64,000 nt of DNA from an uncultured Acetatifactor sp. (GTDB lineage Bacteria; Bacillota; Clostridia; Lachnospirales; Lachnospiraceae), in NCBI GenBank assembly GCA_934402315.1, contig CAKRTS010000004.1, forward strand, positions 1 to 64,000. Reading direction: 5' to 3'. Below the pieces are notes generated by a model. That model was given only the letters and a program-made list of their open reading frames with translations, ran no database searches and was not told where the DNA came from. The number at the start of each line of letters is the position of its first letter. Positions within the stretch are counted from its first letter, which is position 1. Below are positions 16,546-26,946 of the stretch, piece by piece. A program made the translations under genes and the position numbers.

Positions 16546-19500
16546 TCATTTCCTGTCCCTTCTCTTTGCCGTGTAAGCAGCCGCAGCGCCTGCCGTCAGC
16601 ACCGCCGCGCAGATCAGTAACAGCCACATAGCGTGCGCCGAACTCTTCCCAGCTGCCGTCAGGTCATCGGCATCTCCGGTCTTCGGGGACTTTACCGCCA
16701 TATCCTTGTCAATGACAATCGTGTACTCCGAAGCGTGGGTAAAGGCAAGCTGTACCGTTCCGTCCGCCGCGATTTCACCCGCACCCATGAATTCCAGCAC
16801 ACCCGTCTGTTCATTATAATAATACAGATTTGCATACAGGCCGGCATTCTTCGCGTCCATATTCAGCGAAAGCACTGCCTTGAAGCCAAATTCGCCGTCA
16901 TAGGCAAGGCTCAGGTTCATATATGCCCTCTCTCCGGTGACATTATTGACGACCGCCACAGGAATGACATTATTTGCCTCCGCGCCGAGCTTTACACCGA
17001 AGTCAATGTCCCCGGCTCTGTTCTCTGCCACATCTCTGCCGTTTATACGCCAGATGATGCCGCCGCCCATGTCAAACGCGATCGTTACATCTCTTCCACG
17101 GATGGTCTCGAACACATCCGACGGTACTACGCTCTTACCGTTCATATCCACAGTGACATTCGAGCCCTCTGCTGCGGTTTTCACATCCTCCCGGATGACA
17201 TCCCAGCCTTCCTTGCCGTTCTCGCCCTTGATGAAGGGGCTGCTCTGCCGGCCGCCGTTTCCGGAGTCAGTGGTTCCCGGATCGGTCGTCCCTGGGTCGG
17301 TTGTTCCCGGATCGGTCGTCCCCGGCTCGCCGCCGTCAAGCTTCGCCACAGACTCCGTATACTGATGTCTGCAGTTTTCGCAGGTGTAGGTTCTGACGCC
17401 CTCCTCCGTAGTTGTCGGCTGCTTCGTGATCTCCGATGTGTAGCTGTGTCCCTTCGCAGGAATCTCCGTTCCGCCCGTTGTCAGTGCGCCGCACTCCGTG
17501 CAATAGGTATCTCCGGTATAACCCTTCTCCGTACAATTCTCTTCCTTTGCATCCTTTAGCACCGTCTGCGGATGCTCACACGCGGATCTTGTGATCTTTA
17601 CAGCCACAGTCTCGTTCTCATAATTTCCCTGATCCGCCCCGGTGTAAACCGCCGTTGCCGTCGTTTCCACGCCGACATCCAGCGCTGTCTCAAGCTCGCT
17701 GTCCTGCCATACCCAGTTCTCTCTGTCAAGCGCCACATCCGATACCTTCTTGCACTTGTACGCGACGCTCATGACATCACCCGGCATATCCGGCGCGTTC
17801 TCCGCCTTGTTCACCGTCAGCTTTATCTTCGTCGTTACCGGTTCATAATTGTCGGTATCCGCCGGAGTAAATATTACCTCATACTCTGTCGTATTGCTGT
17901 CAGACACGGCAGGCTTGACATCCGGTGTGCTCCATCCGAAAGCACCTGTCACTTCCGCATCGCCGCCGGTCAGTGAGGATGTATTCCCCATACCGTCGCC
18001 CTGTACCGTTTTTCCGCCGGTCAGCCCGGACATTCTGAGACTGTCTCCATAGGTGATTGCTGCCGCCGTGGGAGCTGTCTCAATATAAGGCTTCGCTTTT
18101 GCCACCGTCACATCAATCATCAAGGTAAAAGACATAAAATCATCCGTACTCGGCTTAAAACGCACTTCATAGCTGTTTGTCCCGGCTGCCGGAATCTCGG
18201 CAGGATTCACCCATAACCAGCTGCCAGCTACACTTTGCTCCTTACCATCAACCGACCAGTAAAGGCTTGCCCTCCAGAGGTCTAAATCCACCAGCGTCCG
18301 TGCCGGATCATAAACAAGATCGCTATTCATCACTACCGGCTTTCTCTTAACGATCGGCAATACCGGATTCACCGTAATGCTTACATGATCTGACAATACG
18401 GCATACCTCTCGTCAGCCGGTGTAAACTTCCATGTCGCACTTTTCACACTGCAGTTCGGTATCTTTGTCTCCTCTTCCCACGCCAATGTACCTTCCACAG
18501 GATTTCCGTCAGCATCCACAAACTCTACCGGCTCAAATTCCAGTGCGGAAAGTCTGTTGCCGTAGTCCATAACGCTGTTTTTCAGGGCAACCTTCTGCCC
18601 TTCCCTGACATACACATCCAGCTTGGAACTCCATGTGACATTGAAGACGATATTACAGTCTGTGTAATTTTCAAGCACAACTGTTATTTCAATCTCTGCG
18701 CTCTCGTCCGCTGTATTCTTTAGAACCTGATAGGGCAGCATGCCGGTCGTAGCATTAAAGTCATTCTTGTCGATCAACACCTTGGCATGACTTGTCACTC
18801 CGGCAATTTGTATCTCTCCGCAGTCCTCAGGCAAAAATGCCTTTATATCAAGCTCCCCCTCATGGTCGCGGTCGAAATAAAAGCTTTTGCTCGTTCCGAG
18901 AGTAGACAAATACTTTTTGTCTACTGTAATCGTGATCGTCTTTTCCGCCGCATTGTAGTTCTTACTCTCCGGCAGGTACGCCCTGATCGTTGCCGTTCCC
19001 GCCTTCAGAATCGTCACAGTGCCGTCTTCCGCAACAGTTACCACACCTTCTCCGCCCGTCAGCTCATACTGAACATCCGCCTCTGTATGGTTTGCCGTCA
19101 CATCGAGCTTGAATGAGGAATCCCCATACTCCTTGGTAACGCTGTCCGCTCCGGTAAGCACCGCATCCGCCCGTTTCACGGTCAGCGTACCATATTCGGA
19201 AAAATTGCCTGTTTTGTCCTCGTAAGCAACTGCTATAATATACTTTGTACTTGCGCTGTCTATCCGAAATTTATAGTCGCCGACAGTCGAGGCTGCCGTC
19301 GCATCTGTCACCAGTGTGAGACTGTCTAATATCTCCTCTTTGGTATCCCATGGCGCCAACTGATCCCAGTCAATCGTTAAATCGCTTATTGTAAGCTTCG
19401 GGGTTTCCTGCCCGTAGGCTCTTTCCAGATTTTTTATACTTGCCCAAATGGTTTTCATTCCCACCTGCGGCATTACCTTTACGGTCACACTGTTAAAGAC

Positions 19501-19875
19501 ATTGTCCGCCGGTGTAAAGGTCAGCTCATACTCTGTGGTTGTACCCAGCACGAGATACTCTTCCGCATTGCTGTCCGTGACGCTCCATGTACCCTCCAGC
19601 GCACTGCCCGCAGGGTCTTCCGGATTGATGACTGTTCCGCCCCAAATCCGAAGCTCCTTCGCCTTCTCGCCGTAGAAACCCATCAACTTAGGCGCCGCTG
19701 ACACGATCGGTGTGATCTTCAGTGTGGTAAACTCAGAATTAAGACCACCGGTTGCAGACCAGTTGCCTGCCACATCCAGTGCATACAGGTAGAGCTTATA
19801 GCCTGTATTCGGCTGCAGTCCCGACATTTTGATCTCATTTTTACCCTTTTGCATTTTCTGCGCGTATATCGTCAC
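16546..19875 (-). pseudogene. Cell-wall surface protein, C-terminal part (frame broken)
   Basis: About 1,109 residues of exported-type sequence without its own signal peptide or ribosome site. Most of it is tandem beta-sandwich modules resembling MBG/Ig-like bacterial repeats (recurring EYELTFTPAD, EVIFTPADTDNYEPV). Two Cys-rich zinc-ribbon-like stretches follow (CEHPQ..., YCTECG, CENCRHQY). Then come a GTTDP repeat, an all-beta domain, SPKTGD as a sortase-type signal, a membrane span and the tail KRRDRK. This end pattern anchors a protein to the wall or membrane. The reading frame stays open past the first GTG to about 19995, where it overlaps the N-terminal part in a different frame. The two are most simply one gene broken near 19.9 kb. 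Confidence 0.75.
17270..17325 (-). repeat. 15-bp tandem repeat coding PGTTD
   Basis: About four 15-base units encode PGTTDPGTTDPGTTDPGTTD, a flexible wall-spanning linker in front of the last domain of the surface protein. Copy number may vary by slippage. Confidence 0.75.
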
Positions 19876-21373
19876 CTCTGCCGTCTTCGTGTTTGCGTCC
19901 GCTCCGGTATAGCTGACCGGATAACGGTACGGCTGACCGGCTGACGCGCGGAGTATGTGTATGATCCCATAAAATCTGTAATGTCTTCTCCAGTCTCAGG
20001 CTGCCACCCGTGACATCCAGAACATAACCTTTATCATTGCCTGTCAATGTTCCGTTTTCAATCGTCACTGCACCGTCTACAATCTTAAAGAGAGTTCCCG
20101 ACCTTCCGCTTTTGATATTGTGTCCGCCCAGATCCAGCGTTACCTTGCCGTTTTGCAGCTGGGCACACTGTGTCTCATCTGTCACAGTCACATCCGTGTA
20201 AAAATACACGGTATAGGTCTTGCCGTCAACCAGCTTTTCCGCCTCGCTGCACAGCGCTTCCCACGACGTACAGTAAACGGCTTCCTCCTCCGACCGGACA
20301 GCTGCCAGAACCTGCAAGCCACAGTTTCCACAGACCCCGGTGGTCTGATCCAGGTCGGTATGTTTGCAATCCGCGATTAATGCATTGCAGTATTTGCAGT
20401 ACCCTTCCACATATACATGTTCGTTACATGAATATGCCTCCATTTTGCCTGAAAAGCCCTCCGCATCCAGTTCCGCTCTGGTATAGCGTATTCCGGTATC
20501 CGGGTTTTTTACCCCATAGCCGTCCGGGAAGGCAGTGCTGCGCTGCAAATAAGACTCGCAGTTCAGCTTGCCGATGGTGCCGCCGGTAATGGCAAGACCT
20601 CCTCCCGACCAATTTATTTCCTCCACGCTTCCCGAAGGAATCATACAGCTGCCATCAAAAATCCCCAGATTAGCAATACTGGCTCCTTCTACGCGTAGAG
20701 TTGTGTTGTATCTATACACCTTGACGATTATTCCTGTAACCTTGACGTTTTCTTTGAATACAACTGTACCTTTACCAATCCAGACCCCGCCCTGCAGCTC
20801 TCCACTGCCTTTTGAAGACATCACTATAAAATTATCACTTTGTAACTCCACAGCATAACCACTCGACAGCACAAGATCATGCCCCGCCAGATCCAGCGTT
20901 ACCGTGCCTGTTACATTCTTTCCAATCGTATAACTCGTCAGATCCTCCTGACAATTCCTTAACAGCGTCAGTGTTGCGTCAGAATCTTTTGGCAGTGCCG
21001 CCACTGCCGCCGACAGGGACGTATAGTTTGTGGTGGTCTCACCTATGGTCAGACTGACCACATCTTCCGAGGAACCGCTCTCATCCGACAGCATTGCAAT
21101 TCCATATTCCCCGGCAGGCGCGCTGCCCTCGTCTGACATGCTGTTCCCGGCAGGCGCGCTGTCTCCGTCTGTCACAGATTTCCCGCTCACAGAATCGGTT
21201 TCTTCCGCTCCTTCCGCCACCCCCGGCTCAGCAAACGCCGTTATCGCAGTTCCTGATGTCTCCTGATCCGCAGCCGCCACCGTCAGCGCTGACAGATCAA
21301 CCGCATCGCTGACCATCAGAACTGCCAGCGTCACCGCAACTGCCCTTTTGAATCCTTTCATCCATTTCTTCAT
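19841..21373 (-). pseudogene. Cell-wall surface protein, N-terminal part (frame broken)
   Basis: The ATG at 21373 follows GGAGG by 10 bases and gives MKKWMKGFKRAVAVTLAVLM, a signal peptide. Residues 30-100 are a Ser/Glu/Ala-rich linker with two copies of a SAPAG motif. The next 200 residues look like a right-handed beta-helix (VTLDLAGHDLVL, then VTLDLGGHNIKS), and a Cys-rich zinc-ribbon-like patch follows (HVYVEGYCKYCN, VCGNCG). After LRLEKTLQI the frame turns into Arg- and Ser-rich nonsense and stops at 19841. The sense continues one frame over as GQPYRYPVSYTGADANTKTAE and joins the downstream part. An intact gene would encode roughly 1,600 residues. Confidence 0.75.
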
Positions 21374-21500
21374 CACTTTTCTGCCTCCATCTATGTTTCG
21401 TTTACGCCTTATGTAGCGTTCCAATAGCACATGTGCAATATTTGCATTCCAGACTACCATCTACTATGCTATCCAAAATTTCCCTCCCACACAAGATGTC

Positions 21501-21535
21501 CTGCACGAAACGACAAAATTCTGCACGAAACGACA
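21501..21535 (-). promoter_or_regulatory. Direct-repeat regulator site, LytTR-like
   Basis: CTGCACGAAACGACA occurs twice, perfectly, at 21501-21515 and 21521-21535, a 20-base period. Read on the minus strand each is TGTCGTTTCGTGCAG, which resembles LytTR-type sites (paired direct repeats about two helical turns apart). It lies 128-162 bases upstream of the surface-protein start. Confidence 0.5.
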
Positions 21536-21566
21536 GAGATATTATGTAATTCCTCCTATACAGGAT

Positions 21567-21675
21567 ACTGGTGGCAAAAGCCCCGATAGGCTGTAATTGC
21601 CAGAATTGTTTGAATGTGTAGGAACCCTGAAAACAATTCAGGCAATTTCAGACAGATGGGGCTTTTGCCACCAGT
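21567..21675. repeat. 109-bp near-perfect inverted repeat, MITE-like or large terminator
   Basis: ACTGGTGGCAAAAGCCCC (21567-21584) and its exact complement (21658-21675) enclose a second pair of 21-base arms (21591-21611 and 21631-21651) matching at 19 of 21 positions, with an 18-base loop. It lies 30 bases past the superoxide dismutase stop. With the LytTR-like site it accounts for the 332-base gene-free spacer. Confidence 0.75.
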
Positions 21676-21705
21676 CTCTTTACATGAGGAACGGCACTCC
21701 TGCTC

Positions 21706-22350
21706 TCACCTTGCAATCTGTGCTTGAGAATCGTTGTACCGCTTTGATGCCATTCTCCAGTTAATCAGGTCGAACCAGCCCGCGACATAATCCGCCCTGC
21801 GGTTCTGGTACTGGAGATAATATGCATGCTCCCAGATATCAATGAGGAGAATGGGGGTCAACAGCTCCAGATCCGGCACATCCTGATTCGACGTCTGTAC
21901 AATGGAGAGCCTTCCGTCATGGTCTGCCACCAGCCATGCCCAGCCGGAGCCGAACTTGCTGACTGCCGCCTGCGTCATCTGCTCCTTCCACTGCTTATAG
22001 GAACCGAAATCGCGTTCAATCGCCTCCGCAAGCTCTCCCTCCGGCGCCTGCCCTACGGGACTCTTCATGCCGTCAAAATACAGCTCATGATTATACACAC
22101 CGCCTCCGTTGTTCCGGATCGGCGTCTGTAGCTGCGCAGGCAATTTGTCGATATGGGTCAGCAGCTCCTTCAAGCTCTTCTTCTGCAGCTCGGGATAATC
22201 CGCAAGCGCACTGTTCAGATTGTCAATATATGTCTTGTAATGCTTATCATGATGAAAATGCAGGGTCTCCTCATCAATCACCGGCATCAGCGCATCGTAC
22301 TCATAGGGAAGCGGACGCATTACAAACGGGTAAGTTTCAGCACACAACAT
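21706..22350 (-). CDS. Superoxide dismutase, Fe/Mn type
   Basis: 214 residues. It converts superoxide to oxygen and peroxide. The four metal ligands are visible: His in HFHHDKHYKTY, His in VYNHELYF, and Asp and His in LIDIWEHAYYLQYQNRR. FGSGWAWL is a family landmark. The ATG at 22350 is chosen because AGGAG sits 7 bases upstream; an in-frame ATG at 22368 overlaps that site. There is no signal peptide, so it is cytoplasmic. It lies between carB and the surface-protein gene as a single-gene unit, bounded by a terminator upstream and a giant hairpin downstream. Whether it binds Fe or Mn cannot be told. Confidence 0.93.
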   Translation of the reverse strand: MLCAETYPFVMRPLPYEYDALMPVIDEETLHFHHDKHYKTYIDNLNSALADYPELQKKSLKELLTHIDKLPAQLQTPIRNNGGGVYNHELYFDGMKSPVGQAPEGELAEAIERDFGSYKQWKEQMTQAAVSKFGSGWAWLVADHDGRLSIVQTSNQDVPDLELLTPILLIDIWEHAYYLQYQNRRADYVAGWFDLINWRMASKRYNDSQAQIAR

Positions 22351-22370
22351 AGTTAATCTCCTTTTCATTA

Positions 22371-22410
22371 AAAGAACCCACAGATACCGTTATAGTATAT
22401 GTGGGTTCCC
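22371..22410 (-). terminator. Terminator after carB
   Basis: GAACCCACA (22374-22382) pairs perfectly with TGTGGGTTC (22400-22408), with an inner ATAC/GTAT stem. On the minus strand it is followed by TTTTAAT. It lies only about 20 bases ahead of the superoxide dismutase start. Confidence 0.7.
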
Positions 22411-22436
22411 GCATGATTATTCGATTTTTTGCGTTC

Positions 22437-25400
22437 CTACAGCTGGGCGATGTCGACAAGGGTCAGCTGCTCGTTACTCTCCTGATTTTCAAGGCTGGTG
22501 ACAAGCGCTCTCGCCGTATCCATGGCAGTGATGACGTTTACACCGGTCTCGATAGAGGTTCGTCTGATGAGGAAGCCGTCTCTCGTCTTGTCGCGTCCCT
22601 GCGTCGGCGTGTCGATGACAAGGTCAATCTTATGTCCGAGGATCAGATCCATGACGGTAGGTGACTCCTGCGAAATCTTATTGACCTTTCTCGCCTTGAC
22701 TCCGGCGTCATTCAGCGCAGCGGCGGTGCTTCTGGTCGCATAGATTGTATAGCCAAGCTTTTCAAAGCGTCTGCCAATCTCGATCGCCTCTCCCTTATCC
22801 GCATCCTTCACGGTCATAATCAGGTTCTTATACTTCGGCAGGTTCACACCCGCTCCCATAAATGCCTTGTAAAGCGCTTCGTTGAAGGTCTTTGCAATGC
22901 CGAGGCATTCGCCGGTAGACTTCATCTCCGGTCCTAAGCTGATCTCCGCGCCCCTGATCTTCTCAAAGGAGAACACCGGCATCTTGATCGCATAATACTC
23001 TGCCTCCGGCTGCAGTCCGGGCTTGTAGCCGAGTTCTTTGATCTTCTTTCCGATAATAACCTCCGTTGCCAGATCCACGATCGGAATACCCGTCACCTTG
23101 CTGATGTAAGGTACGGTTCTGGAGGAACGGGGATTGACCTCAATGACATAGACATCTTCACCGATGGCAATGAACTGAATATTAATCAGTCCCTTTACAT
23201 GGAGCGCCATGGCAAGCCTTCTCGTGTATTCCGCGATCTTATCCTTTACCAGCTTTCCGATGGTATGCGCCGGATAAACGGAGATACTGTCGCCGGAGTG
23301 CACACCGGTTCTCTCGATATGCTCCATGATGCCGGGAATCAGAATATCCTCGCCGTCACAGACCGCATCGACCTCGATCTCCTTGCCCTGCAGATACTTA
23401 TCGACCAGAATCGGGTGATCCTGCGCAATGCGGTTGATGATCTCCATAAACTCCTCGATCTCCTGATCGGAGATGGCGATCTGCATTCCCTGGCCGCCCA
23501 GCACATAGGAAGGACGAACCAGCACCGGATAGCCTAGACGGTTCGCTACCGCCTTCGCTTCCTCCGCTGTGTAGACAGTGCCGCCCGCCGCGCGGGGAAT
23601 GTGTGTCTGCTCCAGAATCTCATCAAACAGCTCCCTGTCCTCTGCGGCGTCAACATCCTCCGCCTTGGTTCCGAGAATCGGAACGCCCATCTTCATCAGG
23701 CTCTCTGTCAGCTTGATCGCGGTCTGTCCGCCGAACTGCACCACCGCGCCGTCCGGGTGCTCGATATTGACGATGGATTCCACATCCTCCGGGGTCAGCG
23801 GCTCAAAGTACAGCTTATCCGCAATATCAAAGTCCGTACTTACCGTCTCCGGGTTGTTGTTGATGATGATTGTCTCATAGCCCGCCTTGGAAAATGCCCA
23901 TGTCGCATGTACCGAGCAGTAGTCGAATTCGATTCCCTGTCCGATACGGATCGGTCCCGAGCCGAGGACAAGAACTTTCTTCCTTCCTGTTGTCTCCGTT
24001 GCTTCACACTCCCCACCGTAAACGGAATAGTAATACGGCGTAGACGCGGCAAACTCCGCAGCACAGGTATCTACCATCTTATAGACTGCCCTGATGCCGT
24101 TGCTGTATCTCATCTGCCTGATCTCTTCCTCGGTCCTGCCGGTCAGTCTGGCAATGACATTGTCCGGAAATTCAATTCTCTTCGCTTCCCTTAAGAGCTC
24201 CGGCGTCAGTTCCTGCGTCTTCAACGCCTGCTCCATCTCCACGAGGATCGCGAGCTTATCGATGAACCAGATGTCGATCTGCGTGATAGCGTGTATCTCC
24301 TCATAGGAGATACCCTTGCGGATTGCCTCTGCAATGACCCAGATACGCTGGTCATCCACAACTTTCAGTCTCTCCCTCAGCTCCTCCGCATTCAGCGCAG
24401 AGAAATCATAGCTGAGAAGACAGTCCACATGCTGCTCCAGAGAGCGGATCGCCTTCATCAGCGCGCCCTCGAAGTTGTCACAGATGCTCATGACCTCTCC
24501 GGTCGCCTTCATCTGGGTCGTCAGCGTTCTCTTTGCCGTGATGAACTTATCAAAGGGCAGTCTCGGAATCTTGACAACGCAATAGTCGAGCGCCGGTTCA
24601 AAGGACGCGTAGGTCTTCTTTGTGATGGCATTCTTGATCTCATCCAGCGTGTAGCCCAGCGCAATCTTTGCGGCAACCTTTGCGATCGGATAGCCCGTCG
24701 CCTTGGATGCCAGTGCGGAGGAACGGCTCACACGGGGATTTACCTCGATGACACAGTATTCAAAGCTGGTGGGATGCAGTGCAAACTGCACATTACAGCC
24801 ACCTGTGATCTTTAATTCATTGATAATATTGAGCGCCGATGTACGGAGCATCTGGTACTCTTTGTCGCTCAGGGTCTGCGACGGTGCGACAACAATGCTG
24901 TCGCCGGTGTGTACGCCGACCGGATCGATGTTTTCCATATTACATACGGTGATACAGTTTCCGGCGCTGTCGCGCATCACCTCGTACTCAATTTCCTTCC
25001 AGCCTGCGATACAGCGCTCGACCAGAACCTGGCCGACACGGGAAAGTCTGAGTCCGTTTTCCAGAATTTCCTCCAGCTCGACCTGATTATGAGCGATACC
25101 GCCGCCGGAGCCGCCCAGCGTGTATGCCGGACGAAGCACGACCGGATAGCCGATCTGATTCGTGAAATCAATACCGTCCTGCACGTTCTCCACGACCTTC
25201 GATGCCGCGCAGGGCTCGCCGATGCGCTCCATCAGATCCTTGAATTCCTGCCGTCCCTCGGCATTGCGGATCGTCTGTGCCGTGGTTCCAAGCAGTGTCA
25301 CGCCGTGCTCGGCGAGGAAACCGGACTCCTCCAGCTCCATGCCGAGATTCAGGCCAGCCTGTCCGCCAAGCGTCGGCAGAATGCTGTCCGGCTTTTCCTT

Positions 25401-25637
25401 CTCGATGATCTGTTCCAGAACCTTTACCGTCAAAGGCTCGATGTAGACCTTATCTGCAATATCCTTGTCCGTCATGATCGTCGCAGGGTTGGAGTTGACG
25501 AGAATAACCTCGACGCCCTCTTCCTTCAGGGAACGGCACGCCTGAGTTCCCGCATAGTCGAACTCTGCTGCCTGACCAATGACGATCGGGCCGGAACCGA
25601 TAACCATAACGCGCTTTACATTGGGATTCTTAGGCAT
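22437..25637 (-). CDS. carB: Carbamoyl-phosphate synthase large chain
   Basis: 1,066 residues, the full family length. It makes carbamoyl phosphate from bicarbonate, ATP and ammonia channelled from CarA, for pyrimidine and arginine synthesis. Two homologous ATP-grasp halves are visible, each opening with a near-identical GSGPI(V/R)IGQ motif (near residues 13 and 560). The oligomerisation region lies between them. The last 130 residues are the MGS-like allosteric domain (AIEIGRRFEKLGYTIYATRST). Its ATG overlaps the carA stop by eight bases (ATGCCTAA), indicating translational coupling. A terminator follows at 22371-22410. Confidence 0.97.
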   Translation of the reverse strand: MPKNPNVKRVMVIGSGPIVIGQAAEFDYAGTQACRSLKEEGVEVILVNSNPATIMTDKDIADKVYIEPLTVKVLEQIIEKEKPDSILPTLGGQAGLNLGMELEESGFLAEHGVTLLGTTAQTIRNAEGRQEFKDLMERIGEPCAASKVVENVQDGIDFTNQIGYPVVLRPAYTLGGSGGGIAHNQVELEEILENGLRLSRVGQVLVERCIAGWKEIEYEVMRDSAGNCITVCNMENIDPVGVHTGDSIVVAPSQTLSDKEYQMLRTSALNIINELKITGGCNVQFALHPTSFEYCVIEVNPRVSRSSALASKATGYPIAKVAAKIALGYTLDEIKNAITKKTYASFEPALDYCVVKIPRLPFDKFITAKRTLTTQMKATGEVMSICDNFEGALMKAIRSLEQHVDCLLSYDFSALNAEELRERLKVVDDQRIWVIAEAIRKGISYEEIHAITQIDIWFIDKLAILVEMEQALKTQELTPELLREAKRIEFPDNVIARLTGRTEEEIRQMRYSNGIRAVYKMVDTCAAEFAASTPYYYSVYGGECEATETTGRKKVLVLGSGPIRIGQGIEFDYCSVHATWAFSKAGYETIIINNNPETVSTDFDIADKLYFEPLTPEDVESIVNIEHPDGAVVQFGGQTAIKLTESLMKMGVPILGTKAEDVDAAEDRELFDEILEQTHIPRAAGGTVYTAEEAKAVANRLGYPVLVRPSYVLGGQGMQIAISDQEIEEFMEIINRIAQDHPILVDKYLQGKEIEVDAVCDGEDILIPGIMEHIERTGVHSGDSISVYPAHTIGKLVKDKIAEYTRRLAMALHVKGLINIQFIAIGEDVYVIEVNPRSSRTVPYISKVTGIPIVDLATEVIIGKKIKELGYKPGLQPEAEYYAIKMPVFSFEKIRGAEISLGPEMKSTGECLGIAKTFNEALYKAFMGAGVNLPKYKNLIMTVKDADKGEAIEIGRRFEKLGYTIYATRSTAAALNDAGVKARKVNKISQESPTVMDLILGHKIDLVIDTPTQGRDKTRDGFLIRRTSIETGVNVITAMDTARALVTSLENQESNEQLTLVDIAQL

Positions 25638-26826
25638 TGTAATTCTCTCCTTTCATCATGCGGATAAATCTGTCAAACAGATAGCGGGAATCCTGCGGCC
25701 CGGGGCATGCCTCCGGGTGGTACTGCACGGTAAAGATATTCTTGCCCGTGTAGGCAAGTCCTTCGTTCGTCCCGTCATTGACATTGATAAATGCGGGAAC
25801 GGCAACCTTGGGATCGAGCTTGTCCGTATCGACAACATAGCCGTGGTTCTGGGAAGAGATATATACCCTGCCGGTCGCCAGATCCTTGACCGGATGGTTT
25901 CCGCCTCTGTGTCCGTATTTCATCTTGTGCGTATCACAGCCGTTTGCCAGCGCCATGAGCTGATGCCCGAGGCAGATGGCAAAGATCGGAATATCCGTCG
26001 CATAGAGCTTCCTGATCTCTTCTATAATAGAAGTACATTCCTTCGGGTCTCCGGGGCCGTTGCTGAGCATAATGCCGTCCGGCTGCATTGCAATGATCTC
26101 CTCCGAGGGAGTCAGCGCCGGGAATACCGTCACCTCGCAGCCTCTCTCCGCAAGCGAATGCGCAATATTTGCCTTTGCACCGAAGTCCATCAGGGCAACC
26201 CTTAAGCCCGCACCGTTAAGCTCCTTTACAAGCGTCGGTCTCGGCTCACGAACACCCTTCTCATAGCTGTCCTTATCGAATCTTGCAGCCCCGGAGAGCG
26301 GCCCGTTCTCCTCCAGCTTAAGAGTCGGCTTCACAACATATTTTTCCTTGCAGGTCACGCGCTCCACGGCCTTTCCGGTAGTGTATGCCTTGAGTCTGGG
26401 CTGAATCTGCGCAAAATCATAATTTTCGTTGGTGGTAATCATACCGTTCATGGTTCCCTTTTCACGAAGAATCTTCGTCAGGGCTCTGGTATCGATGCCG
26501 GCAATACCGGGTACTTGATTTTCTTCCAGAAATTGCTGAATTGTCATATCGCAGCGGAAGTTGCTGGGAATCCGGGAAAGCTCATGCACAATGAAGCCGT
26601 CCGGCCAGGGCTTTAATGACTCCATGTCATCCTTGCAGATGCCATAATTGCCGATGAGCGGATAAGTCATGCATACTGCCTGTCCGGCGTAGGACGGATC
26701 AGTCAATACCTCGAGGTATCCCGCCATGGATGTGTTAAACACGATTTCACTGATAATCTCTTTGTCAGCGCCGATGTGCGTTCCTTCAAACACGGTGCCG
26801 TCTTCCAAAATCAAAAAAGCCTTCAT
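25630..26826 (-). CDS. carA: Carbamoyl-phosphate synthase small chain
   Basis: 398 residues. This glutaminase subunit releases ammonia for CarB. The N-terminal half is the CarA-specific domain (EDGTVFEGTHIGA, GIAGIDTRALTKILREKG). The C-terminal half is a class I amidotransferase with nucleophile Cys in AICLGHQL and His/Glu in QYHPEACPGP. The ATG at 26826 follows AGGAGGATGCG; an in-frame start six codons earlier lacks a ribosome site. It forms a two-gene operon with carB. No PyrR-type attenuator was recognised in the short leader. Confidence 0.97.
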   Translation of the reverse strand: MKAFLILEDGTVFEGTHIGADKEIISEIVFNTSMAGYLEVLTDPSYAGQAVCMTYPLIGNYGICKDDMESLKPWPDGFIVHELSRIPSNFRCDMTIQQFLEENQVPGIAGIDTRALTKILREKGTMNGMITTNENYDFAQIQPRLKAYTTGKAVERVTCKEKYVVKPTLKLEENGPLSGAARFDKDSYEKGVREPRPTLVKELNGAGLRVALMDFGAKANIAHSLAERGCEVTVFPALTPSEEIIAMQPDGIMLSNGPGDPKECTSIIEEIRKLYATDIPIFAICLGHQLMALANGCDTHKMKYGHRGGNHPVKDLATGRVYISSQNHGYVVDTDKLDPKVAVPAFINVNDGTNEGLAYTGKNIFTVQYHPEACPGPQDSRYLFDRFIRMMKGENYNA

Positions 26827-26855
26827 CGCATCCTCCTGTATCAATTGTCTGTAAA

Positions 26856-26883
26856 GTCATATGCCTTTTATCTGCATAATCAA
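26856..26883 (-). promoter_or_regulatory. Possible carAB promoter
   Basis: TTGATT and TATGAC (minus strand) are 16 bases apart, 30 bases upstream of the carA start and just after the terminator of the upstream gene. The match is only moderate. Confidence 0.35.
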
Positions 26884-26893
26884 CTCAGTATAT

Positions 26894-26936
26894 CACAAAA
26901 AAATCAGGGGGGCAACAAAAAGCCCACCTGATTTTG
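26894..26936 (-). terminator. Terminator after the EAL-HDOD gene
   Basis: On the minus strand ATCAGGTGGGC pairs with GCCCCCCTGAT (one T-C mismatch) and is followed by TTTTTTT. It separates the purL-side operon from carAB. Confidence 0.85.
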
Positions 26937-26946
26937 AAAAAGTAAC

